In this document: in pieces, positions 7,211 to 15,529 of the stretch
How the letters are laid out: the number at the start of each line of letters is the position of its first letter
Numbering within the stretch: the first letter of the stretch is position 1
Assembly (NCBI GenBank): GCA_947502505.1
Contig: CANNAE010000005.1
Location: 124,001 to 188,000, forward strand
Direction: 5' to 3'
Origin: an uncultured Planococcus sp.
GTDB lineage: Bacteria; Bacillota; Bacilli; Bacillales_A; Planococcaceae
Length of the DNA stretch: 64,000 nt
Translations under genes and position numbers: made by a program
The notes under the pieces: model-generated
What the model was told of the DNA's origin: nothing
The model's database searches: none
The model's input: only the letters and a program-made list of their open reading frames with translations

Positions 7211-8200
7211 ATGAACAATATTCATTTGATTCCATACCGCGTTGAACAAGTGACGGCCGCACCGCCGCGCATTCCGGAGGGTGTACGGATGATTCAGGCT
7301 CCAGAAGTATGGGAAAGCGCCGAACACGGCAAAGGCAATGTGGTGGCTGTCTTGGATACCGGCTGCCAGAGCGACCACCCTGATCTGTCAGCACGGATTG
7401 TGGGCGGCCGTAATTTCACGCACGATGACGGTGGGGACCCTGAACAGTTCGAAGATTACAATGGCCATGGCACCCATGTAGCCGGGACGATCGCCGCTTC
7501 GCTTACTGATGAAGAAGGCGTGGTCGGTGTGGCGCCGCTCGCCGACCTGCTCGTCGTCAAAGTGCTCAATAAAGAAGGCAGCGGCAGCTATGAAGGCATT
7601 ATTGCGGGCATTCATTATGCCATCGATTGGCGCGGCCCGAATGGGGAAAAGACGACCATTATTTCGATGTCGCTCGGAGGCCCGGAAGACCATCCGGAGT
7701 TATACGAAGCGGTCAAGCGGGCAGTGGATGCCGGGATTCCGGTCATTTGCGCAGCCGGCAATGAAGGGGACGATTCGTACGATACAGATGAATTCGCTTA
7801 TCCGGGGGCATACGGGGAAGTCATTCAAGTAGGCGCTGTCGACTTCGACCGCCGCATCGCCCCGTTTAGCAATACCAATAACGAAATCGATTTGGTGGCA
7901 CCGGGCATCAATATCTATTCGACATATTTGGAAGGGAAGTACGCCAGCTTGTCCGGCACTTCGATGGCGACGCCGCATGTATCGGGAGCCTTGGCATTGA
8001 TCCGCAATATTTCCGAGCGTGAGTTTGACCGGGAGCTGACCGAAGCGGAATTGTATGCCCAACTCGTCCGGCGCACGGTGCCGATCGGCTATCCGAAGAC
8101 TGCAGAAGGCAACGGCTTATTGGCGCTCGACATCCTGAACAAATTCGAGCAATTGTTCAAGATTCTCAGCAATTCCTACGGCAATGGATTGGACCGGTAA
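7211..8200 (+). CDS. ispA: Intracellular subtilisin-like serine protease
   Basis: 329 residues, no signal peptide, with the LIPY propeptide motif (residues 6-9) that keeps intracellular subtilases inactive until cleaved. The catalytic triad is visible: Asp49 in LDTGC, His86 in NGHGTH, and the Ser in SGTSMATPHVSG near residue 250. The oxyanion-hole Asn is in AAGNEGDD. The length and order match B. subtilis IspA (319 residues), a calcium-dependent cytoplasmic protease that turns over proteins in stationary phase. GAAGGAGG precedes the ATG. It is a single-gene unit ended by a strong terminator. Confidence 0.92.
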   Translation: MNNIHLIPYRVEQVTAAPPRIPEGVRMIQAPEVWESAEHGKGNVVAVLDTGCQSDHPDLSARIVGGRNFTHDDGGDPEQFEDYNGHGTHVAGTIAASLTDEEGVVGVAPLADLLVVKVLNKEGSGSYEGIIAGIHYAIDWRGPNGEKTTIISMSLGGPEDHPELYEAVKRAVDAGIPVICAAGNEGDDSYDTDEFAYPGAYGEVIQVGAVDFDRRIAPFSNTNNEIDLVAPGINIYSTYLEGKYASLSGTSMATPHVSGALALIRNISEREFDRELTEAELYAQLVRRTVPIGYPKTAEGNGLLALDILNKFEQLFKILSNSYGNGLDR

Positions 8201-8212
8201 CAATAACCATTC

Positions 8213-8245
8213 AAAAACCCCCAGACGCGAAGTCTGGGGGTTTCT
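8213..8245. terminator. Terminator after ispA
   Basis: A 12-bp perfect stem (8215-8226 with 8232-8243), GCGAA loop and T-rich end. On the other strand it may also end the small HTH gene. Confidence 0.85.
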
Positions 8246-8250
8246 TGCAA

Positions 8251-8457
8251 TTAATCCGTCACTAATTTATCCGTTTTCCGCTGCTCTTCAATCCACCACT
8301 CAATGTGGTTTTCGTCGAACAGGATCATATCACCATAAGGACGGGCATGCGGAATGGTTCGTTCCGAAAGGAGTTGTTGAATCTGCTCCTCTGTCATGGG
8401 GCAACTTCGCTGCTCTAAGTATTCAAGCAATTTCGGTATGCCTTGGATTTTCCCCAT
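8251..8457 (-). CDS. Small HTH (excisionase-like fold) protein, 68 residues
   Basis: A short gene with a very good ribosome-binding site (GGGAGGTG, 6 bases before the ATG at 8457). The C-terminal two thirds (MTEEQIQQLLSERTIPHARP, then GDMILFDENHIEWWIEEQRK) follow the pattern of MerR/excisionase-type winged helix-turn-helix domains: a recognition segment with 'IPHARP', a wing 'GDMILFDE' and a closing helix with 'WW'. It is likely a DNA-binding or adaptor protein of unknown target. It is transcribed away from coaW, with a large inverted repeat in the shared upstream region that could be its operator. No phage or plasmid genes are nearby. Confidence 0.6.
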   Translation of the reverse strand: MGKIQGIPKLLEYLEQRSCPMTEEQIQQLLSERTIPHARPYGDMILFDENHIEWWIEEQRKTDKLVTD

Positions 8458-8544
8458 CTAATCACCTCCCACAAAACCTTCCTTGCAAAAGCAAAGAAAG
8501 TTCAGTACGAGTTATTAAACGGGTTGCTGAGATTCCTTTTCCCC

Positions 8545-8577
8545 ATTTCGGGGTGTTTAATCCTTAAACACCGAAAT
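8545..8577. repeat. Large inverted repeat between the HTH gene and coaW
   Basis: GGTGTTTAA (8552-8560) and TTAAACACC (8564-8572) are separated by 3 bases. The symmetry extends through ATTTC (8545-8549) and GAAAT (8573-8577) with a 2-base bulge. There is no T run, so it is more likely an operator or an RNA hairpin than a terminator. Confidence 0.6.
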
Positions 8578-8707
8578 TTATGCCGGCACAAACTAGAACC
8601 GGGGCAAACTCCTCCCGCTCACTGCGCGAATATGTTAGAATTTCCCCATATGTTAAAAACTATGTAAGGCAGTATGAGTGCTTTTAAGAAGAGAAGGTGC
8701 TGAATAG

Positions 8708-9511
8708 ATGAAAGTCGGAATAGATGCGGGCGGGACGCTGATCAAAGTGGCCTATACCGATGGGGGCCCGATTCAGTTTGCGAAACACCCGATTGCGGAA
8801 ATCGCTTCGGTAGCGGAGTGGATCAATGGGCTTGCGGTTAGTGAAATATGTGTGACCGGCGGCAAATCAGGGGTGCTTGCCTCTTTGTTGGAAAAATCCG
8901 TCCAGGAAATGGTGGAATTTGAAGCGACTCATTTGGGCGTCCAAGTCTTGCTAGAGCGTATGGGGCTTTCCCATGAAGCCTATTTGGTCACCAATGTCGG
9001 AACCGGTACGTCGATCCATTGCGTGCAAGACAATACGCAGGAACGTCTCGGCGGCACGGGGATTGGGGGCGGGACGTTGATCGGCCTTAGCCATTTGCTG
9101 ACGGGGATCACCAGCTTTGACGAAATCGTTGAACACGCCAAGCACGGATCCCGTGAACGCATCGATTTAAAAGTGAAGCATATCTACGAAGGCAAAGAGC
9201 CGCCAATTTCTGGCGAGCTGACTGCCAGTAACTTCGGCCAGGATTTGTTTTCCATTTCGCATGAGTTGTCGAAAGAAGAATTGCTGGCGACGGTCATCGG
9301 GCTGGTCGGCGAGACGGTCAGCACAGTCAGTGTCCATGCAGCGCGCCAATGCCGCAGCTCGACGATTGTCTATATCGGGTCTTCATTCAGCGACAACGCC
9401 CTTTTGAAAGAAGTCGTCACAAGCTACACCATTCTGCGCGGCTCAACGCCGTTGTTCCCGGATAATGGCGAATACTCCGGCGCAGTCGGTGCATTATCTG
9501 TTTTGGAATAA
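8708..9511 (+). CDS. coaW: Type II pantothenate kinase
   Basis: 267 residues beginning MKVGIDAGGTLIKVAY, the ATP-binding phosphate-1 loop of the ASKHA-fold type II kinases. A GTGTSIH motif and a GIGGGT loop follow. The length matches Staphylococcus CoaW. It phosphorylates pantothenate in the first step of coenzyme A synthesis and, unlike type I, is not expected to be inhibited by acyl-CoA. It is a stand-alone gene with GAAGGTG as ribosome-binding site, ending in a strong terminator shared with the convergent nitroreductase gene. Confidence 0.88.
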   Translation: MKVGIDAGGTLIKVAYTDGGPIQFAKHPIAEIASVAEWINGLAVSEICVTGGKSGVLASLLEKSVQEMVEFEATHLGVQVLLERMGLSHEAYLVTNVGTGTSIHCVQDNTQERLGGTGIGGGTLIGLSHLLTGITSFDEIVEHAKHGSRERIDLKVKHIYEGKEPPISGELTASNFGQDLFSISHELSKEELLATVIGLVGETVSTVSVHAARQCRSSTIVYIGSSFSDNALLKEVVTSYTILRGSTPLFPDNGEYSGAVGALSVLE

Positions 9512-9541
9512 AAAAAGAGCATCAAAGCTGATGCTCTTTTT
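9512..9541. terminator. Bidirectional terminator between coaW and the nitroreductase gene
   Basis: A 13-bp stem (9512-9524 with 9529-9541) with AAGC loop, A run on one side and T run on the other. Confidence 0.85.
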
Positions 9542-9546
9542 CTTCG

Positions 9547-10104
9547 TTATTGATCGATGATTTCCAGTTTTTCGCGAATGTCGGTGCGTGCTTGTTTTTC
9601 CGGCACATGGGACGGGTAACCCATCATCATGGTCGCGACAATTTTCTCGCCGGGTTCGACGCCAATCGCTTCGCGGAAAACAGGATTGTAAATCCAATCA
9701 TTTGAACGCCAAATCATGCCGATGCCGCGCTGCCAAGCAGCCAATTGGAAATTCTGCAACATGGAACTCAGCGCGCCATAGTCTTCATCGAAGCGTCGCT
9801 GGCGCGGGTCAACGGGCATGATCGCGACTAGATGGAGTGGGATGTCACGGAAATATTGTGCTTTATTGTGCGCTTTTTGCGGAATCTCCCCGTCCGGTGT
9901 TTTCATCGAATCGAGAAATGCCTGGACGAATTTTTCTTTTCCGGCGCCAGCATATAGCTGGAAGCGCCAAGGCTCGTTCACTTTATGGTTAGGTGCCCAT
10001 TTGGCGATATTCAGCAGTTCGATGATTTCTTCAACATCGACAGCGTCTGGTTTGAATTTTTTAATCGATCTTCTTTCCATGATCAATTGGTCAATCGGAT
10101 TCAT
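9547..10104 (-). CDS. Nitroreductase-family FMN oxidoreductase
   Basis: 185 residues of the small nitroreductase family: N-terminal MERRSIKKF (FMN phosphate contact), then WAPNHKVNEPWRF, and a C-terminal GVEPGEKIVATMMMGYP. These enzymes are FMN-dependent, usually dimeric, and reduce nitro-aromatics, quinones or flavins with NAD(P)H. The WAPNHKVNEPWRF variant belongs to the YdjA/YodC-like branch. The ATG at 10104 is 9 bases after GGAGAGG; a TTG three bases upstream is also possible. The substrate cannot be read from the sequence. Confidence 0.82.
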   Translation of the reverse strand: MNPIDQLIMERRSIKKFKPDAVDVEEIIELLNIAKWAPNHKVNEPWRFQLYAGAGKEKFVQAFLDSMKTPDGEIPQKAHNKAQYFRDIPLHLVAIMPVDPRQRRFDEDYGALSSMLQNFQLAAWQRGIGMIWRSNDWIYNPVFREAIGVEPGEKIVATMMMGYPSHVPEKQARTDIREKLEIIDQ

Positions 10105-10309
10105 CAATTTGAACCTCTCCTATCCTTTAAATGCCTTCGGTTAAATCCTACCATGAATGGCGAAAATCGTGTTGAAAATGACATATTGCCTTCTGTAGTG
10201 ATACTGGTTTCTTGATAAAATAATTACTATATTAGACACCATTAACATAGTTCGTCTTTTTTATAATTTAGATTTCTTTAGTTTGATAGATAAGCAAGGA
10301 GTGATTCAG

Positions 10310-11704
10310 ATGAAGAAAGCCGTGGTCATCGGCGGGGGGATTACAGGCCTTTCTGCCATGCATTATTTAGAGCGGATGAAAAAGCAGCACGGGCTCGAAT
10401 TGGAACTCGAATTGATTGAAAAGGAAGAAGAGCTGGGCGGGAAAATCCGCACGGTGAAAAAGGAAGGCTTTACGATGGAAGTGGGCGCAGATTCCATCGT
10501 CGCACGCCACGCCAGTGTTTTGCCGCTCATCGAAGAGCTCGGGCTTGAAGAGCAGATGGTTTACAACGGCACCGGTATATCCTATCTCTATACCGACAAT
10601 CAATTACACGCCATCCCGAAAAACACGGTATTTGGCATCCCGATGGACCGTGAAGCGCTGATGAGCTCTACGCTCGTGTCCCAACAAGGGAAAGAGCGGG
10701 CGCTCCAAGACTTCGAATCCGTAAACGACCGTTTTACAAAAGACAGCTCGATCGGGGAGTTCCTAGAAGCGTTTCTCGGAACGGAATTGGTGGACCGGCA
10801 AATTGCGCCCGTCTTATCCGGCGTCTACTCCGGGTCGTTGCGCGAACTCACTTTAGCTTCCACTTTGCCGTATTTGATCGATTACAAAAACGATTACGGC
10901 AGCATCATCAAAGGCTTCGAAGCGCATAAAGAGAGCTTCCAAGGCGCGGCGAATAAAAAATTCATCTCCTTCGGCGGGGGCATGGCAGATTTGATCGACC
11001 GCCTCGAAGAACAGATGGAAACAGCGCTTGTCCGAAAAGGCGTCGAGACGAATTCATTGGAAAAACAAGGCGGGCGCTACAAGCTGAATTTTTCGGACGG
11101 CACATCAAGCGAGGCGGATTTCGTCGTGCTGGCGATTCCGCATCAGCACGCCCAAGCGCTGGTGAAAGACGAAATGCTCGATGAGGAATTCGGCCAATTG
11201 CTTAATTCTTCCTTGATCAGCGTTTATGTAGGATATGATTTACCTGACGACCAATTGCCGGCAGATGGCACGGGCTTTATCGTAACGGAAGGCAGCGACC
11301 TGGCGTGCAATGCCTGCACATGGACGAGCCGCAAATGGCCGCATACCTCAGAAGCCCACAAGCTATTGGTGCGCTTGTTCTATAAGAGTACAAATCCGGT
11401 ATTCGCCGAATTGCAAAACGCAACGGATGAAAAAATTGCGGAAAAAGCCAAGGCAGACATCCAGAAAAGCCTGGGCATCGAGCAATTGCCTTCGGTCATC
11501 GAAGTGACGCCGTGGAATGAACTCATGCCGAATTACCATATGGGCCATAAAACGGCAGTCATGTCACTTGAAGCAAGGCTATCCGGCGCCTATCCGGGCG
11601 TCCATCTCGCAGGCTCCTCATACTACGGAGTCGGCATCGGTGCTTGCATTCAAAATGGCAAAAATTTAGCGCAGCAAATCGCCACAGCAATAGAAGGAAA
11701 ATAG
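10310..11704 (+). CDS. hemY: Coproporphyrinogen III oxidase (HemY/HemG/CgoX type)
   Basis: 464 residues. It starts MKKAVVIGGGITGLSAMHYL, the dinucleotide-binding motif for FAD, and ends with HLAGSSYYGVGIGACIQNGK, the C-terminal FAD motif of protoporphyrinogen oxidases. In Bacillota this enzyme oxidises coproporphyrinogen III to coproporphyrin III in the coproporphyrin-dependent heme route. AAGGAGTG lies before the ATG at 10310; an in-frame codon at 10283 has no such site. It is alone here, not beside hemE and hemH as in B. subtilis. A terminator follows. Confidence 0.9.
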   Translation: MKKAVVIGGGITGLSAMHYLERMKKQHGLELELELIEKEEELGGKIRTVKKEGFTMEVGADSIVARHASVLPLIEELGLEEQMVYNGTGISYLYTDNQLHAIPKNTVFGIPMDREALMSSTLVSQQGKERALQDFESVNDRFTKDSSIGEFLEAFLGTELVDRQIAPVLSGVYSGSLRELTLASTLPYLIDYKNDYGSIIKGFEAHKESFQGAANKKFISFGGGMADLIDRLEEQMETALVRKGVETNSLEKQGGRYKLNFSDGTSSEADFVVLAIPHQHAQALVKDEMLDEEFGQLLNSSLISVYVGYDLPDDQLPADGTGFIVTEGSDLACNACTWTSRKWPHTSEAHKLLVRLFYKSTNPVFAELQNATDEKIAEKAKADIQKSLGIEQLPSVIEVTPWNELMPNYHMGHKTAVMSLEARLSGAYPGVHLAGSSYYGVGIGACIQNGKNLAQQIATAIEGK

Positions 11705-11732
11705 AAAAATGGGAAGCTCTTTCCCAAACGCA

Positions 11733-11764
11733 AAAAAGCTCTGGAAAAAATTCCAGAGCTTTTT
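11733..11764. terminator. Bidirectional terminator between hemY and the LysM-NlpC/P60 gene
   Basis: A perfect 14-bp stem (11733-11746 with 11751-11764), AAAA loop, A run and T run. Confidence 0.85.
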
Positions 11765-11775
11765 CATATTCATGA

Positions 11776-12810
11776 TTATTTCATCGCATTCAGGCGTTTG
11801 TAGCTGTCGAAATGCTTGCCCCAATAGCTGTCGTTAAGGCTAGTGATTTGGACGCGGTCTCCGCCGGCATGGATAAAGCTATTGTTGCCGACATAGATGC
11901 CGACATGGGAAATTCCCGGACGGTACGTGTTTTTGAAGAATACCAGATCTCCTGGCTGAGGAGAGCTGACCGTAAAGGAACTTGCGTAATAGCCGATCGT
12001 GTTCGTGCGCGGAATCGTGACGCCTGCACGGTTGTAGACATAGTATAAATAACCGCTGCAATCGAAGCCGCTCGAAGTCGTGCCGCCCCACGCATAAGGC
12101 ACCCCAAGTTGTGTGCGTGCAATCGAGAGCACTTGATCCACTTTCGAAGAGGAAGCCGGGTTGGAAACTTGGACAGGTGCAGGCGCAGATACCGTGCCGC
12201 CCTGGATTTTCAGCGTTTGGCCGACATGAATTGTCGAGTTGCTTAAATTATTCCAGCTCATCAATTGGGTAACGGATACATTATAGCTTCTTGAAATCTT
12301 GCTGAGCGTGTCGCCCGAAACGACACGGTATGTAGTGGCATTCGCTTGTGCTGGCGGTGCAGCTGGAGCTGGTGTAGGCGATGCGACGACCGCTGATGCC
12401 GTGCCGCTGACTTTCAGCTTCTGGCCGATATGGATCGTCGTGGTGCTCAAATTGTTCAATTGCTGGATCTTTGACACGGATGTGGAATGTGCATTGGCAA
12501 CTTTATAAAGAGTATCACCGGCTTTAACAGTGTAAGTGCTCGTCGTGGCAGCTGGTGCGGCCGGTGCGGATGGCGCCGGAGTGCTGGCTGTGGATGGTGA
12601 AGTCAAGCGCAGGACCTGGTTTGGGTAGATGGAATCTGTGCTCAGGCGATTCCATGATTTTAAGTTGGCGACAGAAACGTGGTTGCTTGAAGCCACTTTC
12701 CACAATGTATCGCCCGGTTTGATTGTATATGAACTTGCTTCTGTATCTGCAGCCCCTAGTGCCAAGGATAGGACTCCTGCCGTGATTGCCATGCCGATCA
12801 GCTTCTTCAT
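11776..12810 (-). CDS. Secreted peptidoglycan hydrolase: three LysM domains plus NlpC/P60
   Basis: 344 residues from the ATG at 12810, chosen because AAGGGGA lies 8 bases upstream. A signal peptide (MKKLIGMAITAGVLSLALGA, cleavage around residue 25) is followed by three LysM repeats, each starting YTIKPGDTLWK, YTVKAGDTLYK or YRVVSGDTLSK, joined by Ala/Pro/Ser/Thr linkers. The C-terminal NlpC/P60 domain has the catalytic Cys in FDCSGYLYY and His in SHVGIYVG. The architecture matches D,L-endopeptidases such as B. subtilis LytF/LytE/CwlS, which cut the stem peptide during cell separation. Without a phenotype the exact paralogue cannot be named. Confidence 0.9.
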   Translation of the reverse strand: MKKLIGMAITAGVLSLALGAADTEASSYTIKPGDTLWKVASSNHVSVANLKSWNRLSTDSIYPNQVLRLTSPSTASTPAPSAPAAPAATTSTYTVKAGDTLYKVANAHSTSVSKIQQLNNLSTTTIHIGQKLKVSGTASAVVASPTPAPAAPPAQANATTYRVVSGDTLSKISRSYNVSVTQLMSWNNLSNSTIHVGQTLKIQGGTVSAPAPVQVSNPASSSKVDQVLSIARTQLGVPYAWGGTTSSGFDCSGYLYYVYNRAGVTIPRTNTIGYYASSFTVSSPQPGDLVFFKNTYRPGISHVGIYVGNNSFIHAGGDRVQITSLNDSYWGKHFDSYKRLNAMK

Positions 12811-13031
12811 GCTCATTCCCCTTTTGGTTTCGCAACGTAACTTTCGTGCGCAATTTTCTTTAAGTGTATTCAGTTTCACGAATATAGGCAATAAGTTTTA
12901 TATTACATTTGTGTTACAAAACTCTAAAGTCTTAATTTAGAGTTTTATTTTGGTTATAAAAATAATAATGGTAAAAATTTCTTCTAGTCTCTTTGTTGCG
13001 GCCTGACCGGGTACCTGCCACAAAACAATTG

Positions 13032-13060
13032 TTGAAATATTTATGCTAATCTGACATTAT
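13032..13060 (+). promoter_or_regulatory. Candidate promoter of the acyl-CoA ligase operon
   Basis: TTGAAA (13032-13037), 17-bp spacer, CATTAT (13055-13060). The 218-bp region upstream of the ligase gene holds nothing else that I recognise. Confidence 0.4.
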
Positions 13061-13109
13061 GAAAGTAGTTTGTTGGTGAATCACCATTCAGTAGAGGGAG
13101 GAAAAAATA

Positions 13110-14666
13110 ATGTATGCGACACTCGGAAGTATTTTTGACCATACGGTTTCCTTGCACCCGGAACGTGAAGCGTTTATCGATTTAAGAAGAAATAAGCGCT
13201 GGACATACGCCCAGTGGCAGGAGGAGGTCCATCGCCTGGCGAATGCGCTGACGGCAGCTGGCGTCGCTAAAGGAGATCGCGTCTCTACGTATCTTTTCAA
13301 TAACCAGGAGCTGGCGACTGCATTATTTGCCTGCGCCAAAATCGGCGCGATTTTCAACCCGATCAACTTCCGTCTCAAGGCAGAGGAATTGGCTTTTATC
13401 CTAGAAGACGCCAAGCCTGAAGTGGTCTTGTTCGAAGAATTGCTCGAAGGGGTCGTACAAGCGATTGCGCCGCAATTTCCGGCTGTCCAGTTTTGGACAA
13501 TCGATGAAAAAACGCCATCTTTTGCTAAGAACTACCACGAACAAGTCGCAGGGGCCCCGACAGATGATCCGGGCGCCGAAGTGGATGAATCGGACACCTA
13601 CGCCATTATGTATACGAGCGGAACGACAGGCCGGCCAAAAGGCGTCATCCACCGCCACCGGAGCATGGCTGAACAAAGCATGACGTGCATCGCGATGCTC
13701 AAGACGACGAAGAACGATATCGGTTTGGTCGCGGCGCCGATGTTCCACTGCGCGGAATTGCATTGCAATATCATCCCTCGCGTCCAGGCAGGCGCAACGA
13801 GTATCATCATGCACCAATTCGATCCGTTCCTGGCGCTGGATACCATTGAAACAGAACGGGTAACGGTGATGTTTGCGGTGCCGACGATGTGGAGCATGAT
13901 TGCCGAAATCGATGGCGCACAGCAGAAAGTAAAAAGCCTGACGCGTGGGCTCTACGGTGCAGCCCCAATGGCCCCGGTACTTGTAAAACGTGTCAAAGAA
14001 GTGCTCGGCACTGAGTTGATTCAAGCTTATGGGCAGACAGAAATGGGCCCGGCCATCACTTTCTTGGCGGAAGAAGACCAATTGAAAAAAGCGGGATCTG
14101 CCGGACAGCCTGCCTATAATCATGAAATCCGCGTGGTCCGGCCGAATGAAGACGGGCCGTCGGAACCTGATGATGTGCTTGCGCCATTTGAGGTCGGGGA
14201 AATCATCGTACGCGGGCCGAGCATGATGGCGGGATATTTCCAGCGGGAAGATGCGACAGAAAAAGCACTTTACAAAGGCTGGTACCACTCGAGTGACCTC
14301 GGCTATCTCGATGAACAAGGGTATTTGTATGTGGCCGACCGCGTCGATGATATGATTATCAGCGGCGGGGAAAATATCTATCCGCGCGAAGTGGAAGATG
14401 CGCTCCATGGGCATGATAAAGTCCAGGATGTGGCGGTGCTTGGCGTGCCGGATGAGAAATGGGGCGAATCGGTACTCGCTTTCGTTGTCTCGAAAGATCA
14501 TTCGCTGACCGAGCAGGAACTGGAAGAATACTGCGTCAATCACGAAAATCTCGCGCGCTACAAACGGCCGCGATCGTACCGTTTCGTCGATGAGCTGCCG
14601 CGCAATGCAAGCGGCAAGATCCAAAAATTCCTGTTGCGTGAACAATATAGAGAATTATCGTCTTAA
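13110..14666 (+). CDS. Acyl-CoA synthetase (AMP-forming fatty-acid--CoA ligase type)
   Basis: 518 residues of the adenylate-forming superfamily. The P-loop-like motif YTSGTTGRPKGV, the A5 motif YGQTEMGP, the A7 motif YHSSDLGYLDEQG and the hinge/A8 motif RVDDMIISGGENIYPREVE are visible, with the catalytic Lys in the C-terminal NASGKIQKF. It activates a carboxylic acid as acyl-AMP and transfers it to CoA. The size and motifs fit medium- or long-chain acids. The thioesterase gene 26 bp downstream is probably co-transcribed and could hydrolyse unwanted acyl-CoA. GGGAGG precedes the ATG. Confidence 0.85.
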   Translation: MYATLGSIFDHTVSLHPEREAFIDLRRNKRWTYAQWQEEVHRLANALTAAGVAKGDRVSTYLFNNQELATALFACAKIGAIFNPINFRLKAEELAFILEDAKPEVVLFEELLEGVVQAIAPQFPAVQFWTIDEKTPSFAKNYHEQVAGAPTDDPGAEVDESDTYAIMYTSGTTGRPKGVIHRHRSMAEQSMTCIAMLKTTKNDIGLVAAPMFHCAELHCNIIPRVQAGATSIIMHQFDPFLALDTIETERVTVMFAVPTMWSMIAEIDGAQQKVKSLTRGLYGAAPMAPVLVKRVKEVLGTELIQAYGQTEMGPAITFLAEEDQLKKAGSAGQPAYNHEIRVVRPNEDGPSEPDDVLAPFEVGEIIVRGPSMMAGYFQREDATEKALYKGWYHSSDLGYLDEQGYLYVADRVDDMIISGGENIYPREVEDALHGHDKVQDVAVLGVPDEKWGESVLAFVVSKDHSLTEQELEEYCVNHENLARYKRPRSYRFVDELPRNASGKIQKFLLREQYRELSS

Positions 14667-14692
14667 CAAGGCGGCAAGAAAAGAGGGCAAAC

Positions 14693-15094
14693 ATGATGAA
14701 GATGAAGCCTATGGAAGAAACGATCATGGGAGTGCTCGGAATCGAACTGACCGAGCAGTCCGGAGAACGGATTGTCGCGACGATGCCTGTGCATGCAGCG
14801 ACGCACCAGCCATTCGGTTTATTGCATGGCGGGGCATCGGTCGTTCTTGCGGAAACGGTGGCAAGTTTCGGCACCTGGCATGCGATTGACCAGGACAGTG
14901 AAATCGCGGTGGGGCTGGAAATCAACGCCAACCATATCCGTGGAAAACAAGACGGTGTAGTGACGGCGATTGGCACGCCGCTCCATAGAGGGCGCACGAC
15001 GATGATTTGGGATATCAAAATCATCGACGAAGAAGAACGGCTGATTTGCGTGTCGCGCTGTACGGTGGCCATTGTCAAAAAACCAATGGACTGA
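14693..15094 (+). CDS. Hotdog-fold thioesterase (PaaI/YuxO-MenI type)
   Basis: 133 residues with the HGGASVVLAE segment that carries the catalytic acid of the PaaI-type hotdog thioesterases, preceded by HQPFGLLHGG. Members hydrolyse aryl- or acyl-CoA, including 1,4-dihydroxy-2-naphthoyl-CoA in menaquinone synthesis. The placement directly behind an acyl-CoA ligase suggests a CoA-recycling or proof-reading role for that pathway rather than menaquinone synthesis, for which no other gene is near. Several ATG codons (14693, 14696, 14702) compete; the first is nearest to AGAGGG. Confidence 0.78.
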   Translation: MMKMKPMEETIMGVLGIELTEQSGERIVATMPVHAATHQPFGLLHGGASVVLAETVASFGTWHAIDQDSEIAVGLEINANHIRGKQDGVVTAIGTPLHRGRTTMIWDIKIIDEEERLICVSRCTVAIVKKPMD

Positions 15095-15097
15095 TAA

Positions 15098-15135
15098 CAA
15101 AAGCCAGATTTTGCGTAAAGGATCCGGCTTTTTGC
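15098..15135 (+). terminator. Likely terminator after the ligase-thioesterase operon
   Basis: An imperfect hairpin, AAAGCC near 15100 with GGCTTT near 15128, followed by a T run. Confidence 0.5.
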
Positions 15136-15271
15136 CCATTGCTGGCACCAGCTGAAGAAAGCGGACTTACTATTAATGAAAGAAGAACTCGGCTGTCTCG
15201 GGTAGGCAGATTTCCTGTTTGAGCTTACGAAGAACGGGAATACGAGGGATAAGACATAAGGAGGGATCTAC

Positions 15272-15415
15272 ATGGCAAGAGACAAAAACAAAGAAAGACT
15301 GGAAGAAGAGCGCCGCGAGCAAGAGTTGCGTGAAGAACAACAGGCTTTTAAGGACAGTGCCAGAAACCTCGACGAACAGAACCAAATGACCGATACACAG
15401 AACCAGCAGAAATAA
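15272..15415 (+). CDS. Small charged protein, 47 residues
   Basis: The short ORF has a near-perfect ribosome-binding site, AAGGAGGG, 7 bases before the ATG, and is followed 16 bases after its stop by a strong terminator, so it is a complete transcription unit. The product (MARDKNKERLEEERREQELR then EEQQAFKDSARNLDEQ and a Gln/Asn/Thr-rich tail) has no Cys and no hydrophobic segment. The first half should form one charged helix or coiled coil. It resembles in character the small stress or spore-associated proteins of Bacillales, but I do not recognise a family. The function is unknown. Confidence 0.6.
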   Translation: MARDKNKERLEEERREQELREEQQAFKDSARNLDEQNQMTDTQNQQK

Positions 15416-15431
15416 GCCAAACGCTAACTTT

Positions 15432-15469
15432 AGCCCGCGCACCGATAAAACCGGTGGGCGGGCTTTTTT
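15432..15469 (+). terminator. Terminator after the 47-residue gene
   Basis: Stem AGCCCGCGCACCG with CGGTGGGCGGGCT (one G-G mismatch), followed by TTTTTT. Confidence 0.8.
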
Positions 15470-15529
15470 CACTATATGGCCAGGCGTGTTAGTATGGTAC
15501 ATAATACTTTTTAGGAAAGAGTGGTTTTC

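Noticed and set aside
8184-8567. Plus-strand frame over the small HTH gene
   Set aside because: It begins inside the ispA terminator region, has no ribosome-binding site and runs through the palindrome.
13401-14645. Long minus-strand frame (about 414 codons) opposite the acyl-CoA ligase gene
   Set aside because: Product is His/Arg/Phe-rich without any known domain, no ribosome-binding site, and the plus strand has a complete, motif-rich enzyme.
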